A stretch of 64,000 bases of DNA from an uncultured Clostridia bacterium (GTDB lineage: Bacteria > Bacillota > Clostridia > TANB77 > CAG-508): positions 1-64,000 of the forward strand of contig CAKPNJ010000001.1 in the NCBI GenBank assembly GCA_934168365.1. Reading direction: 5' to 3'. Made by a program: the position numbers and the translations under genes. Shown here piece by piece: positions 1 to 9,060 of the stretch. Position 1 is the stretch's first letter. Each line of letters opens with the position of its first letter. Under the pieces are notes generated by a model. It was not told where the DNA came from. It was given only the letters and a program-made list of their open reading frames with translations, and made no database searches.

Positions 1-1363
1 CAAGAAGTAACAGCAAAAGAAGACTGGAAATATACATTTACAGACCTAGCAAAATATGATATGCAAGGAAATGAAATTGTATATACAGTAGATGAACAAG
101 AGATAAATGCAAATGATTTAAAATTCTATACAAAAGAAGTAAATGGAACGATGATAACAAATACATTTACAGTACCAGAAGAGAAGGTAAATGTAACGAT
201 AGAAAAAGTATGGAAAGATAATAATAACAAAAACAACAAGAGACCAGAAGCAATAATGTTACAAGTAAAAAATGGACAGATGATAGTAGAAGAACAAGAA
301 GTAACAGCAAAAGAAAACTGGAAATATACATTTACAGACCTAGCAAAATATGATATGCAAGGAAATGAAATGACATATACAGCAGATGAAAAAGAAATAA
401 ATGTAGATGACCTAAAATTCTATACAAAAACAATAGAGGGAACAACAGTAACAAATACATTTACAGTTCCAGAAGACAAAACAGAAATAACAGTAAGCAA
501 AGTATGGAATGATAACAATAATGCAAATGGCAAACGTCCAGAAAGTATTAAGTTACAAGTAAAAAATGGAGATACTGTAATAAAAGAACAAGTTGTAACT
601 GAAGCAGAAAGTTGGAAATATACATTTACAAATTTACCAAAATATAATGCACAAGGAGACGAAAATGTATATACAGTTGATGAAGCAGAAGTAAATGCAA
701 ACGACTTGAAATTCTATACAAAAACAATAAATGGAATGACAATCACAAACACATTTACTGTACCAGAAGACAAAACAGAAATAACAGTAAGCAAAGTATG
801 GAATGACAATAATAATGCAAATAGCAAACGTCCAGAAAGCATTAAGCTATTAGTAAAAAACGAAAGTCAAGTAGTAGCAGAACAAATAGTAACAGAAGCA
901 GAAAACTGGAAATATACATTTACAGACTTACCAAAATACAATGCACAAGGAGATGAAAATGTATACACAGTAGACGAGCAAGAAACAAATGCAAATGACT
1001 TAAAATTCTATACAAAGACGATAGAAGGAACAACAGTAACAAATACATTTACAGTACCAAATGATAAGATTACATTAAAAGTAAGTAAAGTATGGGATGA
1101 TAGTAATAATGCAAAAGGATATAGACCAGAAAGTATTAAGTTATTAGTAAAAAACGGAAATATACTAGTAGCAGAGCAAGTAGTAACAAAAGAAGAAAAT
1201 TGGGAGAATACATTTACAGATTTAGCAAAATATGATGAACAAGGAAATGAAATAATATACACAGTAGAAGAAGCAGAAGTAAATAGTAATGAATTAGAAA
1301 GATATAAAGGAGAAGTAAGTAAAGTAGTTGGAAACGAAGACAAAGAAGTAATAATAGTAAATA
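1..1363 (+). repeat. 294-bp tandem CnaB-module repeats
   Basis: The KVW codons of successive modules have their TGG at 211, 505, 799 and 1093, an exact 294-bp (98-codon) period. The DNA is very similar between copies, especially units starting near 480 and 775. One further module tail lies at the left edge, so the array continues outside the window. Confidence 0.9.
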
Positions 1364-1707
1364 CATATAACTATGGAAATATAGTAATAAAATATGTAGA
1401 TAAAGAGACAGGAGAAGAATTAGGAACAGATGAGATAGAAGGTAAAATAGGAGATGGATATGTAACAAGTGCAAGAGAAATAAAAGGCTATAAGAATACA
1501 TCTAAGACAGAAAACTCAAAAGGAGAAATAAGTGAAGGAACAACAATAGTAATATACTATTATGAAAAAATAAAAGAAGAAACAAAGCCAGTAACACCAA
1601 TATTACCGACAACAGGAGATACCTTTATAACAGAAATGATAATACTAGTAACATCTGCAACAGCATACTTAGCAGTATTAGCCCTAAAACATAAAAGATG
1701 TAAATAA
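1..1707 (+). CDS. CnaB-repeat LPXTG surface protein (5' end outside window)
   Basis: Cell-wall-anchored, adhesin-like surface protein. The frame is open from base 1, so the true start lies upstream. The protein consists of tandem about 98-residue Cna B-type modules, each carrying the expected isopeptide-type residues: Lys in KVW, Glu in YTVDE or a variant, and Asn in NTF. A MucBP-like module follows (YVDKETGEELG, about nt 1369-1560). It ends in a sortase signal: LPTTG at nt 1603-1617, a hydrophobic helix and a basic tail (KHKRCK). CnaB modules are known as rigid stalks held by intramolecular isopeptide bonds, and sortase A would attach the protein to peptidoglycan. The ligand cannot be read from this end. 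A strong terminator follows directly. Confidence 0.93.
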   Translation, partial: QEVTAKEDWKYTFTDLAKYDMQGNEIVYTVDEQEINANDLKFYTKEVNGTMITNTFTVPEEKVNVTIEKVWKDNNNKNNKRPEAIMLQVKNGQMIVEEQEVTAKENWKYTFTDLAKYDMQGNEMTYTADEKEINVDDLKFYTKTIEGTTVTNTFTVPEDKTEITVSKVWNDNNNANGKRPESIKLQVKNGDTVIKEQVVTEAESWKYTFTNLPKYNAQGDENVYTVDEAEVNANDLKFYTKTINGMTITNTFTVPEDKTEITVSKVWNDNNNANSKRPESIKLLVKNESQVVAEQIVTEAENWKYTFTDLPKYNAQGDENVYTVDEQETNANDLKFYTKTIEGTTVTNTFTVPNDKITLKVSKVWDDSNNAKGYRPESIKLLVKNGNILVAEQVVTKEENWENTFTDLAKYDEQGNEIIYTVEEAEVNSNELERYKGEVSKVVGNEDKEVIIVNTYNYGNIVIKYVDKETGEELGTDEIEGKIGDGYVTSAREIKGYKNTSKTENSKGEISEGTTIVIYYYEKIKEETKPVTPILPTTGDTFITEMIILVTSATAYLAVLALKHKRCK

Positions 1708-1712
1708 CATTA

Positions 1713-1748
1713 AATAAGGTGGTTCGTAAAGAACCACCTTATTTTGTT
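1713..1748 (+). terminator. Intrinsic terminator after surface protein gene
   Basis: A perfect 13-bp stem (1713-1725 with 1731-1743) and 5-nt loop is followed by a T-rich tract. It sits just after the stop codon and could also stop the converging minus-strand gene. Confidence 0.9.
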
Positions 1749-1806
1749 ATTTATGGTGCACACTGTACTCCGCTACGCACCTTTAAGAAATTAAAGAGTG
1801 TTTTTT

Positions 1807-4164
1807 TTAATTTGTTTTCTTTTTACCTTTGAAGTTAACAACTATAGCATCTTCATTATCAAATAAATATTTAGAATCTGAAGTATCTGTTTGAATAGGG
1901 TCAACCTCACGGTCTATATCATAATTATCATTACTTGAGGTAACAGCAGAATAGTCAACCTCTTTCTTGTCTAAAGCTTTTCTAGCAGCAGACTCTGGAT
2001 CCAACAAGCTACCACCGAATTTTGTAAAGTTATATTTTTTAACTTTTTGAACATCTTTATATTTAGCTTCCATGAAATCAACTTTACCTTTATTAACAGC
2101 ACTTTTTCCACCCAAGTCTTTTACCTTGTAAATAACTTGTTTTCCTTTTAATGCCATTATCTTACCTTTTGCAAAGTTAGCTTTCCATTTATACTCGATA
2201 TTACCTTTCTTAGGATCATATTCAGTCTTGTCAGCATTATAAGTATTGTTAAATGTCCATTCTCTCTTATCTTGCATTGCTGTTTCCCACCATGCAACAT
2301 CCTCAGGAGTAGCATTACCAAAGATCAATTTATTAACTGTATTTGATAAAATTAAGTTTTTATAATAATCTCCTCTAGGGTCAGCTGATAAGTCACCTTT
2401 TAATTGTGTTAAGTTTTGAGAGTCCAGCACGGTTGCAACATTATATTTTCTATATAGTGTATATATAGGTTCTGTAGCTTTACAAATATATGCAGGGAAG
2501 TCATCTATATATAAGAAGTGAGGAATACGTGAACTGTCATTTCCTGGTCTAGCAAGAATAGCTTGTTGCATTAACAATAAGAAGAATAAACCAAAAGCTT
2601 TGTGAGCGGTTTCACCTAAATCACCTCTACGAGTACATAATAAAGTTACTTGACCTTCTGATAATATTTTTTCATAATCTAAGTTATTTGAACGATTACA
2701 CAATATTGCTTTTACACCAGGATAACGTAGTAAGTTATCAATTTCGGCAGAAGCAGTTGTTGTAGAACGTTTTGCATTTAATAAATTTGAACTATCTGGA
2801 TAGAAATTGTTTTCAAAATATCTAATTAAAATACGATATTTTTCAGCAAATTCTGGAATTTGTTTCATTTTTTCAACTAAGTCTACTACTAGGTCGAAGT
2901 CTGTAAGTAAATCTAATACATCTTCTAAGTTAGGTAATAATCCTTCATGTTCTAATGGATACATTTCTTTTAACAAAATAGATATATTTTCAATTACTTG
3001 GACAGCTTCATTTTCTCTAAATGCAAGTTCTGTATCTGGTCTACTGTGTAAGTATAATCCTTTTAAAACTGAAGAAACTGCAAGTCCTGTTTTAATAGAA
3101 TCCTTATATACAAATGGATTCAAACCAGGTGAATCTGCACGATTTGGGTCTACTATATTAACAGGAATGTGGAAGTTTTCTGCAACTTTAGCAATTTTTG
3201 ATACTGATTCAATTTCAGCTGAAACATAAGTAATACCCATATTACGATAAATAATCTTGCTACCTGAACTTGAAATTATCATTTTCTTCATATAATTTTT
3301 ATATGTATCTAATTTTTCTTCTTTTGGAATTAACATATCTAATGAAAAGTTTTCATTTATATAATCATTATCATATGGACAGTTTAAACTAGCTAATCCG
3401 GTTCTTAATGCTGTAAATCCCATTTCTTTAGAAATTTCTTTAAAGAAAGATTTCCTTTCAATATCTCTTGCTAACATTGGTTCATAAACCATTGTTGTTT
3501 TACCAGAGCCAGAAACACCAACAACCAATAGAGATTCATAACGTTTCTTTTCTGGTATGCAAACATCCTCACCACTCTCACTATCTACACAAACCTTTAC
3601 TTCACAAGTATAAACACCATGAGCTTCTTTATCAGATGTTAACTTGATTCCACCATAATCAAAGATTGAATCACGAATATCTTTAACATCATTAATACTA
3701 AAGATAAGCCATTTAAGCACTTTATAGAAAGTAACAAGTGGAATATATACTCCTAAGGCTGTAAATGCTGGTTTAAACAAATAGAAGAACTCTCTTGCAA
3801 GTTCTGGATAATTTGGTAATGACAATAAGTTTATCCAAATTATTTGATTTAACCATTGTACTACTGCAGATACAACTAAAATATAAAAGCTGACTATAAA
3901 TGTATGGAAAAATCTTAATTTATTAACATCAGCTTTAGCAAACTTAGAAGAACCTGAGAAAAAGAATGCAAATGTCAAACAAGCAAATGCTAGAAAATAT
4001 TTAATAGGTCCCCAATAACTAAAGCCAACACCTGTAAAAATTATAAACAATAATTCCATCAGTCTATCAACTAATATATATGCTGATATAAGTGATAAAA
4101 TATATGTCATAAATGTGTTTCTATCTGTTTTTAAAACTTTTAAAAATTTATCAAAGAGTTTCAA
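1807..4164 (-). CDS. VirD4/TraG-like coupling ATPase (orphan)
   Basis: Membrane ATPase of the type IV coupling protein/FtsK-HerA class. The N-terminal roughly 160 residues contain about four hydrophobic segments. Walker A is GVSGSGKT (residues 216-223). A Walker B-like FLYIDDF is followed by a DSQN motif, as in TraG/TraD C-terminal domains. The last 150 residues are charged and probably cytosolic. The start is TTG at 4164 with a GGTG Shine-Dalgarno and a matching promoter upstream. In known systems these proteins pump DNA or deliver substrates to a secretion channel, but no relaxase, VirB4, VirB6 or other conjugation gene is in the window, so its partner is unknown. At 785 aa it is somewhat long for the family. 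Confidence 0.75.
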   Translation of the reverse strand: MKLFDKFLKVLKTDRNTFMTYILSLISAYILVDRLMELLFIIFTGVGFSYWGPIKYFLAFACLTFAFFFSGSSKFAKADVNKLRFFHTFIVSFYILVVSAVVQWLNQIIWINLLSLPNYPELAREFFYLFKPAFTALGVYIPLVTFYKVLKWLIFSINDVKDIRDSIFDYGGIKLTSDKEAHGVYTCEVKVCVDSESGEDVCIPEKKRYESLLVVGVSGSGKTTMVYEPMLARDIERKSFFKEISKEMGFTALRTGLASLNCPYDNDYINENFSLDMLIPKEEKLDTYKNYMKKMIISSSGSKIIYRNMGITYVSAEIESVSKIAKVAENFHIPVNIVDPNRADSPGLNPFVYKDSIKTGLAVSSVLKGLYLHSRPDTELAFRENEAVQVIENISILLKEMYPLEHEGLLPNLEDVLDLLTDFDLVVDLVEKMKQIPEFAEKYRILIRYFENNFYPDSSNLLNAKRSTTTASAEIDNLLRYPGVKAILCNRSNNLDYEKILSEGQVTLLCTRRGDLGETAHKAFGLFFLLLMQQAILARPGNDSSRIPHFLYIDDFPAYICKATEPIYTLYRKYNVATVLDSQNLTQLKGDLSADPRGDYYKNLILSNTVNKLIFGNATPEDVAWWETAMQDKREWTFNNTYNADKTEYDPKKGNIEYKWKANFAKGKIMALKGKQVIYKVKDLGGKSAVNKGKVDFMEAKYKDVQKVKKYNFTKFGGSLLDPESAARKALDKKEVDYSAVTSSNDNYDIDREVDPIQTDTSDSKYLFDNEDAIVVNFKGKKKTN

Positions 4165-4203
4165 AAAAATTCACCACTTTCATTTTCAAATCTATACTAC
4201 TAT

Positions 4204-4232
4204 ATTATCCTATAAAATCACGAAAATTACAA
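4204..4232 (-). promoter_or_regulatory. Promoter for coupling-ATPase gene
   Basis: Reading the minus strand, TTGTAA (4232-4227) and GATAAT (4209-4204) are separated by 17 bp, about 40 bp ahead of the TTG start. Confidence 0.6.
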
Positions 4233-4326
4233 GGGCTTTTGCGAAAAATGTAGAAAAAGTCGCAAATTTTCTATTCATAAATGTTAATTTTTTTTCGTAT
4301 GTATTAAAGAGAAAAAAGGAGCTTAT

Positions 4327-5994
4327 ATGAAAAAGAAAAAAGAAGGATTTATGAAGGGTGTTTTGTTTTTAATGATCTCACAAATTTTAATCAAAGCACT
4401 TGGACTTATATATAAATTGTATTTAACAAACAGAGAAGGATTTGGAGATAAAGGAAATGCTATATATAGCAGTGGATTTCAAGTATATGCCTTGTTCTTA
4501 ACAATATCTTCTGTTGGGATACCAGGAGCTTTATCAAAGCTTGTTTCTGAAAGAGTTGCTGTAGGAGATACTAAAGGTGCACATAGAATTTTCAAAATAG
4601 CCTTTGTAACCTTTGGGTTGATAGGATTTTTAAGTAGTGCAATATTATTTTGTGGAGCAGAATATATATCAAAGGTTATTTTACAAATTCCAGAAGCTGA
4701 GCTTACTCTTGTAGCACTTTCGCCATCAATATTCTTTGTAGCAATATCTTGTGTAATTAAAGGATATTTTACAGGAAGACAAAATTTAAAGGTTACAGCA
4801 GATGCACACACTTTAGAGCAATTTTTCAAAACGGTACTTTCTGTAATAATTGTGGAATTTATTGCTATGACTACAGGAACAGACACAGTTATAATGGCAG
4901 CTGGAGCAAATTTAGCTACTACTATGGCTACAATTTTATGTTTCTTCTATCTATATAAATATTATGCAAAAATGAGAAAAGAAATTGCTTGGGAACTAAA
5001 AAGAAGTACAAAATATAAAAGAACTGGGGTAATAAAAACAATAAAACAAATATTATCTGTTTCTATACCTATGTCAATGAGTGCGATTTTGGGAACAGTA
5101 AATAAAAATATTGATTCATTAACAGTTGTAAGAGGGTTAAAGAAATTTTTAACAGAAGAACAAGCAAAAATTCAATATGGTATTTTAAGTGGAAAAGTAG
5201 ATACATTAGTTACTTTGCCAATGTCACTAAATATGGCATTTGCAACAGCGCTAGTACCATCAATTTCATCATCTAAAGCAATAGGAGATATGGAAACTGT
5301 AAAGAAGAGAATATCATTTTCTTTGTTAGTTTCTATTTTAATTGGAATGCCTTGCATGTTTGCAATGATTATATTTGCCAAACCAATTTTAGAATTGCTA
5401 TTTCCAAATGCTACATCAGGAGCCTTTATATACCAAATAAGTTGTTTGAGTATAATTTTTATTGTAATAGAACAAATAATTAGCGGAGCTTTGCATGGAC
5501 TTGGCAAAGTACTTGCACCAGCAATGGCATTGTCAGTAGGAGTTGTAATTAAATTCATATTAAATATATACTTAATACCAATAGATACAAAAAACTTTTT
5601 TCTTGGAGGAACAGCAGGAGCAGCAATTTCAACAGTAATATGCCATATGATTGCAGTGTTTATAGAACTTAAAATATTAAATAGAAATATAGATTTGAAG
5701 TTAGACAAGAAAAAATTTGTATTAAAACCAGTAGTAGCGAGTATAATTATGAGTGTGTTTGCATATCTCTTTTATTTAGTAATGATACCAAAGTTAAATG
5801 ACAAACTTGTAACATTATTGTCACTGTTAATATGTGCTATTATATATGTAGTTGTATTAGCTATATTAAAAATCTTTTCTAAAGAGGAACTTTTTATGAT
5901 ACCATTTGGGCAGAAAATATATTATTTTTTGAAAAAGTTGGGGCTGTACGCAAATGACGGAAACCCTAATGAAATATATAGTTACAAAAGATGA
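4327..5994 (+). CDS. spoVB: SpoVB/MurJ-like MOP-family flippase
   Basis: Multi-spanning polytopic membrane protein (555 aa, roughly 12-14 hydrophobic helices) of the MATE-like MOP superfamily, polysaccharide biosynthesis/SpoVB branch. Such proteins flip lipid-linked cell-wall or cortex precursors such as lipid II across the membrane. The N-terminal region (FMKGVLFLMISQ, then VGIPGALSKLVSERVA) is typical of SpoVB-type proteins. The start is ATG at 4327, with AAAAAAGGAG upstream. The exact substrate and whether it acts in sporulation or growth cannot be told from sequence; other sporulation-type genes in the window favour the SpoVB reading. Confidence 0.8.
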   Translation: MKKKKEGFMKGVLFLMISQILIKALGLIYKLYLTNREGFGDKGNAIYSSGFQVYALFLTISSVGIPGALSKLVSERVAVGDTKGAHRIFKIAFVTFGLIGFLSSAILFCGAEYISKVILQIPEAELTLVALSPSIFFVAISCVIKGYFTGRQNLKVTADAHTLEQFFKTVLSVIIVEFIAMTTGTDTVIMAAGANLATTMATILCFFYLYKYYAKMRKEIAWELKRSTKYKRTGVIKTIKQILSVSIPMSMSAILGTVNKNIDSLTVVRGLKKFLTEEQAKIQYGILSGKVDTLVTLPMSLNMAFATALVPSISSSKAIGDMETVKKRISFSLLVSILIGMPCMFAMIIFAKPILELLFPNATSGAFIYQISCLSIIFIVIEQIISGALHGLGKVLAPAMALSVGVVIKFILNIYLIPIDTKNFFLGGTAGAAISTVICHMIAVFIELKILNRNIDLKLDKKKFVLKPVVASIIMSVFAYLFYLVMIPKLNDKLVTLLSLLICAIIYVVVLAILKIFSKEELFMIPFGQKIYYFLKKLGLYANDGNPNEIYSYKR

Positions 5995-6124
5995 AAATGT
6001 GCAAAACGTTGAAAAATACAACTTTTTTAAAGAAAAAAAGAAGGATTTTTAAAAAAAATGACGAATAATGATAGTAGTAGGCTATGAACTACAGATTTTA
6101 AAATCTTATAGGAGGTAATTTAAA

Positions 6125-6403
6125 ATGAACAAATCAGAATTAATCGCAGCTATGGCAGCAAAAACAGGAGAAACAAAGAAAGATGCAGAAGCAGCATTAA
6201 ACGCATTTGTTAGCGTTGTAACAGAAGCTTTAGTTAAAGGAGACAAAGTTCAATTAGTTGGATTTGGTTCTTTTGAAGTAAGAAAAAGAGCTGCTAGAAA
6301 AGGTAGAAACCCACAAACTAAAGAAGAAATCAAAATACCAGCATCTAAAGCACCTGTATTCAAAGCAGGAAAAGCTTTAAAAGAATTAGTAAATAAAAAA
6401 TAA
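6125..6403 (+). CDS. hup: HU-family DNA-binding protein
   Basis: Small basic nucleoid protein of 92 aa, the standard HU length. It begins MNKSELIAAMA and contains the HU signature around GFGSFEVRKRAARKGRNPQT, the beta-arm that inserts into the DNA minor groove. It acts as a homodimer to bend and compact DNA. A strong AGGAGG ribosome binding site precedes the ATG, and a short AT palindrome (AGATTTTAAAATCT) lies just upstream of it. It is a single-gene unit closed by its own terminator. Confidence 0.97.
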   Translation: MNKSELIAAMAAKTGETKKDAEAALNAFVSVVTEALVKGDKVQLVGFGSFEVRKRAARKGRNPQTKEEIKIPASKAPVFKAGKALKELVNKK

Positions 6404-6436
6404 TTGAAATTTATATAAAACATATGAATTCATATC

Positions 6437-6466
6437 AAAAGATGTAGCAAAAACTACATCTTTTTT
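6437..6466 (+). terminator. Intrinsic terminator after hup
   Basis: An 11-bp stem (6437-6447 with 6454-6464) with core GATGTAG/CTACATC is followed by a run of T. Confidence 0.9.
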
Positions 6467-6496
6467 TATAAAATTATTCTAATTAGTTTACCAGTG

Positions 6497-6505
6497 TGGT
6501 ATAAT
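6497..6505 (+). promoter_or_regulatory. Extended -10 promoter of alr
   Basis: TG-G-TATAAT (TATAAT at 6500-6505) forms an extended -10 box. No good -35 is seen. Transcription would begin about 6512, which rules out any alr start before 6533. Confidence 0.65.
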
Positions 6506-6532
6506 TCAAGAAAACATATAAGGAGGGCATAT

Positions 6533-7732
6533 ATGTATAGAAATACTTATGCTGAAATAAATATTGATAACTTACAAAATAATGTTAAACAAATTATAAG
6601 AAAGTACCCTGAGTATGACTATTATTTTGGAGTTGTAAAAGGAAATGCCTATGGACATAGTGATAAAATCTGTAAGTATTTAGTAGAAAAGGGAATAAAT
6701 TATTTTGCAATTTCTTCATTAGAAGAAGCAATTAGCCTACGCAAGGATGGAGTGAAAATTCCAATATTATGCTTAGAGCCAATTGATTTAAAATATATTC
6801 AGAAATGTATTGAAAATGATGTTACAATAACAGTACATGATTATGAATATTTTAAAGAATTAGAGAAGATAGATATAAAAAGTCCTTTGAAGGTGCATAT
6901 AAAAATAGATAGTGGACTTTGTAGATTAGGGTTATATGATAAAGACCAGGTAAAAGAAGTAGTAGAAGGTTTAATGAAAAAAGAGAATGTTCAAGTAGAG
7001 GGAATATTCACACATTTTGCTACAGACGGAGTTTATGATGTTTCTTGGGATAATCAATACGAAAGATTTATGGAATTAACTTCTGAAATTGATTTGATGA
7101 AAATTCCGATTATTCATTTAGGAAGAAGTCAGACTTTGTTAAATCATAAGAAGATTCCTTTTGCAAATGGAATTAGATTGGGTATTATAATGTATGGGTA
7201 CAATACAAGCCCAAGACCATTACCAGATGATTTTATAAATAGATTAAGAAAACTAAAAAGAGAGTGGTATAATAAAAAACATCATATTAGTAAAACCACT
7301 ATAGACGCTAAAATAGATTTAAAAACAGCATTTTCTTTATATAGTGAGGTAATGCAAGTTAAGAAAATAAAGCAAGGTAGCTTTGTTGGATATGGCAGGA
7401 TTTATGAGGCGAAAGAAGATATGTATGTAGCAATAATACCTATAGGATATGCAGACGGATTTAGCACAAGAAACAAGGGAAGAGAGATAGTTATAAATGA
7501 TAAGAGGTATCCGTTGATTGGCGCAATAAACATGGGAATGGTTATTGCCAAAGTGGATGAAGCAGTTAAAGAAGGAGATAAGGTTACGTTAATAGGTGAA
7601 CCAATACCAATGTTAGAATCGGCAAAATATATGGGGACCAGCGTATATGAAGGCTCTTGCATGATAAATGACTGGGTACCAAGAGTGCTTGTGAAAGATG
7701 GTAAAGTAGTTGAAATAGACGAGAGAAAATAA
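6533..7732 (+). CDS. alr: Alanine racemase (PLP, fold III)
   Basis: Interconverts L- and D-alanine for peptidoglycan. The PLP-binding lysine is K36 in VVKGNAYGHS. The substrate-site stretch KIDSGLCRLGL and the C-terminal catalytic tyrosine in VGYGRIY are present, as is IPIGYADGF. The ATG at 6533 is chosen because AGGAGGG lies 6 nt upstream and the promoter lies just before it. At 399 aa it is slightly long, owing to a lysine-rich insertion around residues 240-265. The usual CMDQ segment near the active site reads NMGM, so a related racemase specificity such as serine is possible. Confidence in the fold is high, in the substrate moderate. Confidence 0.85.
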   Translation: MYRNTYAEINIDNLQNNVKQIIRKYPEYDYYFGVVKGNAYGHSDKICKYLVEKGINYFAISSLEEAISLRKDGVKIPILCLEPIDLKYIQKCIENDVTITVHDYEYFKELEKIDIKSPLKVHIKIDSGLCRLGLYDKDQVKEVVEGLMKKENVQVEGIFTHFATDGVYDVSWDNQYERFMELTSEIDLMKIPIIHLGRSQTLLNHKKIPFANGIRLGIIMYGYNTSPRPLPDDFINRLRKLKREWYNKKHHISKTTIDAKIDLKTAFSLYSEVMQVKKIKQGSFVGYGRIYEAKEDMYVAIIPIGYADGFSTRNKGREIVINDKRYPLIGAINMGMVIAKVDEAVKEGDKVTLIGEPIPMLESAKYMGTSVYEGSCMINDWVPRVLVKDGKVVEIDERK

Positions 7733-7755
7733 AATAATATAATTTGAGGTAAAGA

Positions 7756-8262
7756 ATGAATAGCTATGAAAAATTTGAACAAATTTATTCTAAAATAGTT
7801 GAGAATAATGCTGGGAATTTAGAAGCTTCAAGATATATGGCAAAAAATGAAATTATAAGAAATATAACTATAATAACTATGTCAATTTTAATAGGATTTG
7901 CGTTATACCATTTTTTATATAAAATATTTTATCCAAATGATGAAATTGTTCATTTTTTGATATTTATCTATGGAGTTATTGCTCTTATTATTTATATAAA
8001 GGTAAATTCAGAAAGTAAAAAATCTAGAGTAGATCAATATAGAGATAATTTTAAAACTAAAGTTGTAAAAGCCTTATTGGACTCCTTCGAAGAAAACATT
8101 AACTACTTTCCTGATCAAGGAATGAGTGCATATTCCTATAGTGATGCGGAATTTGAAGAGTACAATAGATATAACTCAGAAGACTTAATGCAAGGTTATT
8201 TAGATTTAGAGAGGAATACCTATTTCGGGTTGATGAAAGTACAAGACAGAATATATCAGTAG
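7756..8262 (+). CDS. Small membrane protein of unknown function
   Basis: 168 aa, family not recognised. Two hydrophobic segments lie close together near residues 35-85 (IGFALYHFLY and FLIFIYGVIALIIYI). They are flanked by a soluble N-terminal stretch and a charged, tyrosine-rich C-terminal half. It has a GAGGT ribosome binding site and starts 23 bp after alr, so probably shares that transcript. It is followed by a hairpin terminator. Confidence 0.7.
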   Translation: MNSYEKFEQIYSKIVENNAGNLEASRYMAKNEIIRNITIITMSILIGFALYHFLYKIFYPNDEIVHFLIFIYGVIALIIYIKVNSESKKSRVDQYRDNFKTKVVKALLDSFEENINYFPDQGMSAYSYSDAEFEEYNRYNSEDLMQGYLDLERNTYFGLMKVQDRIYQ

Positions 8263-8280
8263 ATATTTAATATATAACTA

Positions 8281-8358
8281 AAAAAGGAAGGGAAGGGAAA
8301 TGAACTGAACCCAAAAAGTGTCTAACATTTTGGGTGCACTTCAAAACCTTCCTTTTTT
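8281..8358 (+). terminator. Nested hairpin terminator
   Basis: The outer arms AAAAAGGAAGG and CCTTCCTTTTTT enclose an inner hairpin with arms ACCCAAAA and TTTTGGGT. The T tract ends the transcript of the small membrane protein gene. It resembles in design the longer hairpin at 34756-34806. Confidence 0.65.
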
Positions 8359-8541
8359 ACTATACAATAAAGTTAAGTCATCATAGGCGGTGCATATTGT
8401 AAAGCCACTTTTCTTATTTATCTATATATTGATAATATGTTGTTGGATAAATTTGCCCGGTAAGATACTTTCCTCCAAATCTACCATTGGCAATTGCTAC
8501 ATATTATTATTTATTTCTAAAAAGCCGATTAAGTATAAATA
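8359..8541. other. Gap before accessory block, possible gene remnant
   Basis: No complete gene is seen. On the minus strand, 8414-8503 encodes a stop-bounded stretch of about 29 codons (with RFGGKYLTGQIYPTTYYQY) that reads like a protein C-terminus without a start. It could be debris from a decayed gene, but it is too short to be sure. Confidence 0.3.
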
Positions 8542-9060
8542 TTATCTAATTGTATCCTCTGTTCTATCAATTGGTTCAACATTTGGTGTTTCAATTTGTT
8601 TCTTATAATGATTTTCAACATATTCAACATATTCCTTTGGAGACATATCTAAGGTTTGATATTTTCTTAATAATGCTAAAAATTTAGAGTCATTTATCAT
8701 TTCAGGATCAATGAATTCTATAAATTCATCTAGATCTGCTAATTTATTTGTAGCAGAAGGTATCTGCTCATCAGCTTCTTTAACCGTTTTATCTCGAGCA
8801 CCATTATTTAAAGCATTTCTTACCAATTTATTGATTGGTATATTGGAAATATTTGAACTTTCTACTTTTACATGTAATTCACTTGATAATCTGTTAAAAA
8901 AATTTATTTGACTATCATCAATCTCGATTGATTTTCTCGAAAAAATTTCTGCTATTTGAGATTGATATTCATCTAATAATGTTGGATGTATGTTAAATAA
9001 CTCTTTTACCTTAAAGTATTGAATCTGTTTTTGTGAGAGTAAACCCTCTAAATATAACAT
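8542..9060 (-). CDS. Hypothetical protein in accessory block
   Basis: 172 aa, not recognised. Soluble, acidic, predicted mostly helical, with no signal peptide or membrane segment. The start overlaps the end of the upstream HExxH gene by 13 nt, suggesting translational coupling and a related function. Its C-terminus has a tyrosine/glutamate-rich stretch (MSPKEYVEYVENHYKKQ). It is the last gene of the minus-strand block. Confidence 0.6.
   Translation of the reverse strand: MLYLEGLLSQKQIQYFKVKELFNIHPTLLDEYQSQIAEIFSRKSIEIDDSQINFFNRLSSELHVKVESSNISNIPINKLVRNALNNGARDKTVKEADEQIPSATNKLADLDEFIEFIDPEMINDSKFLALLRKYQTLDMSPKEYVEYVENHYKKQIETPNVEPIDRTEDTIR

Noticed and set aside
1008..1501. Long minus-strand frames under the CnaB repeats
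   Set aside because: They are reverse readings of the AT-rich repeats, Ser/Leu-rich, with no start signals.
8390..8608. Plus-strand frame of 72 codons in the gap before the accessory block
   Set aside because: No ribosome binding site, hydrophobic low-information translation, and it overlaps the end of a minus-strand gene.
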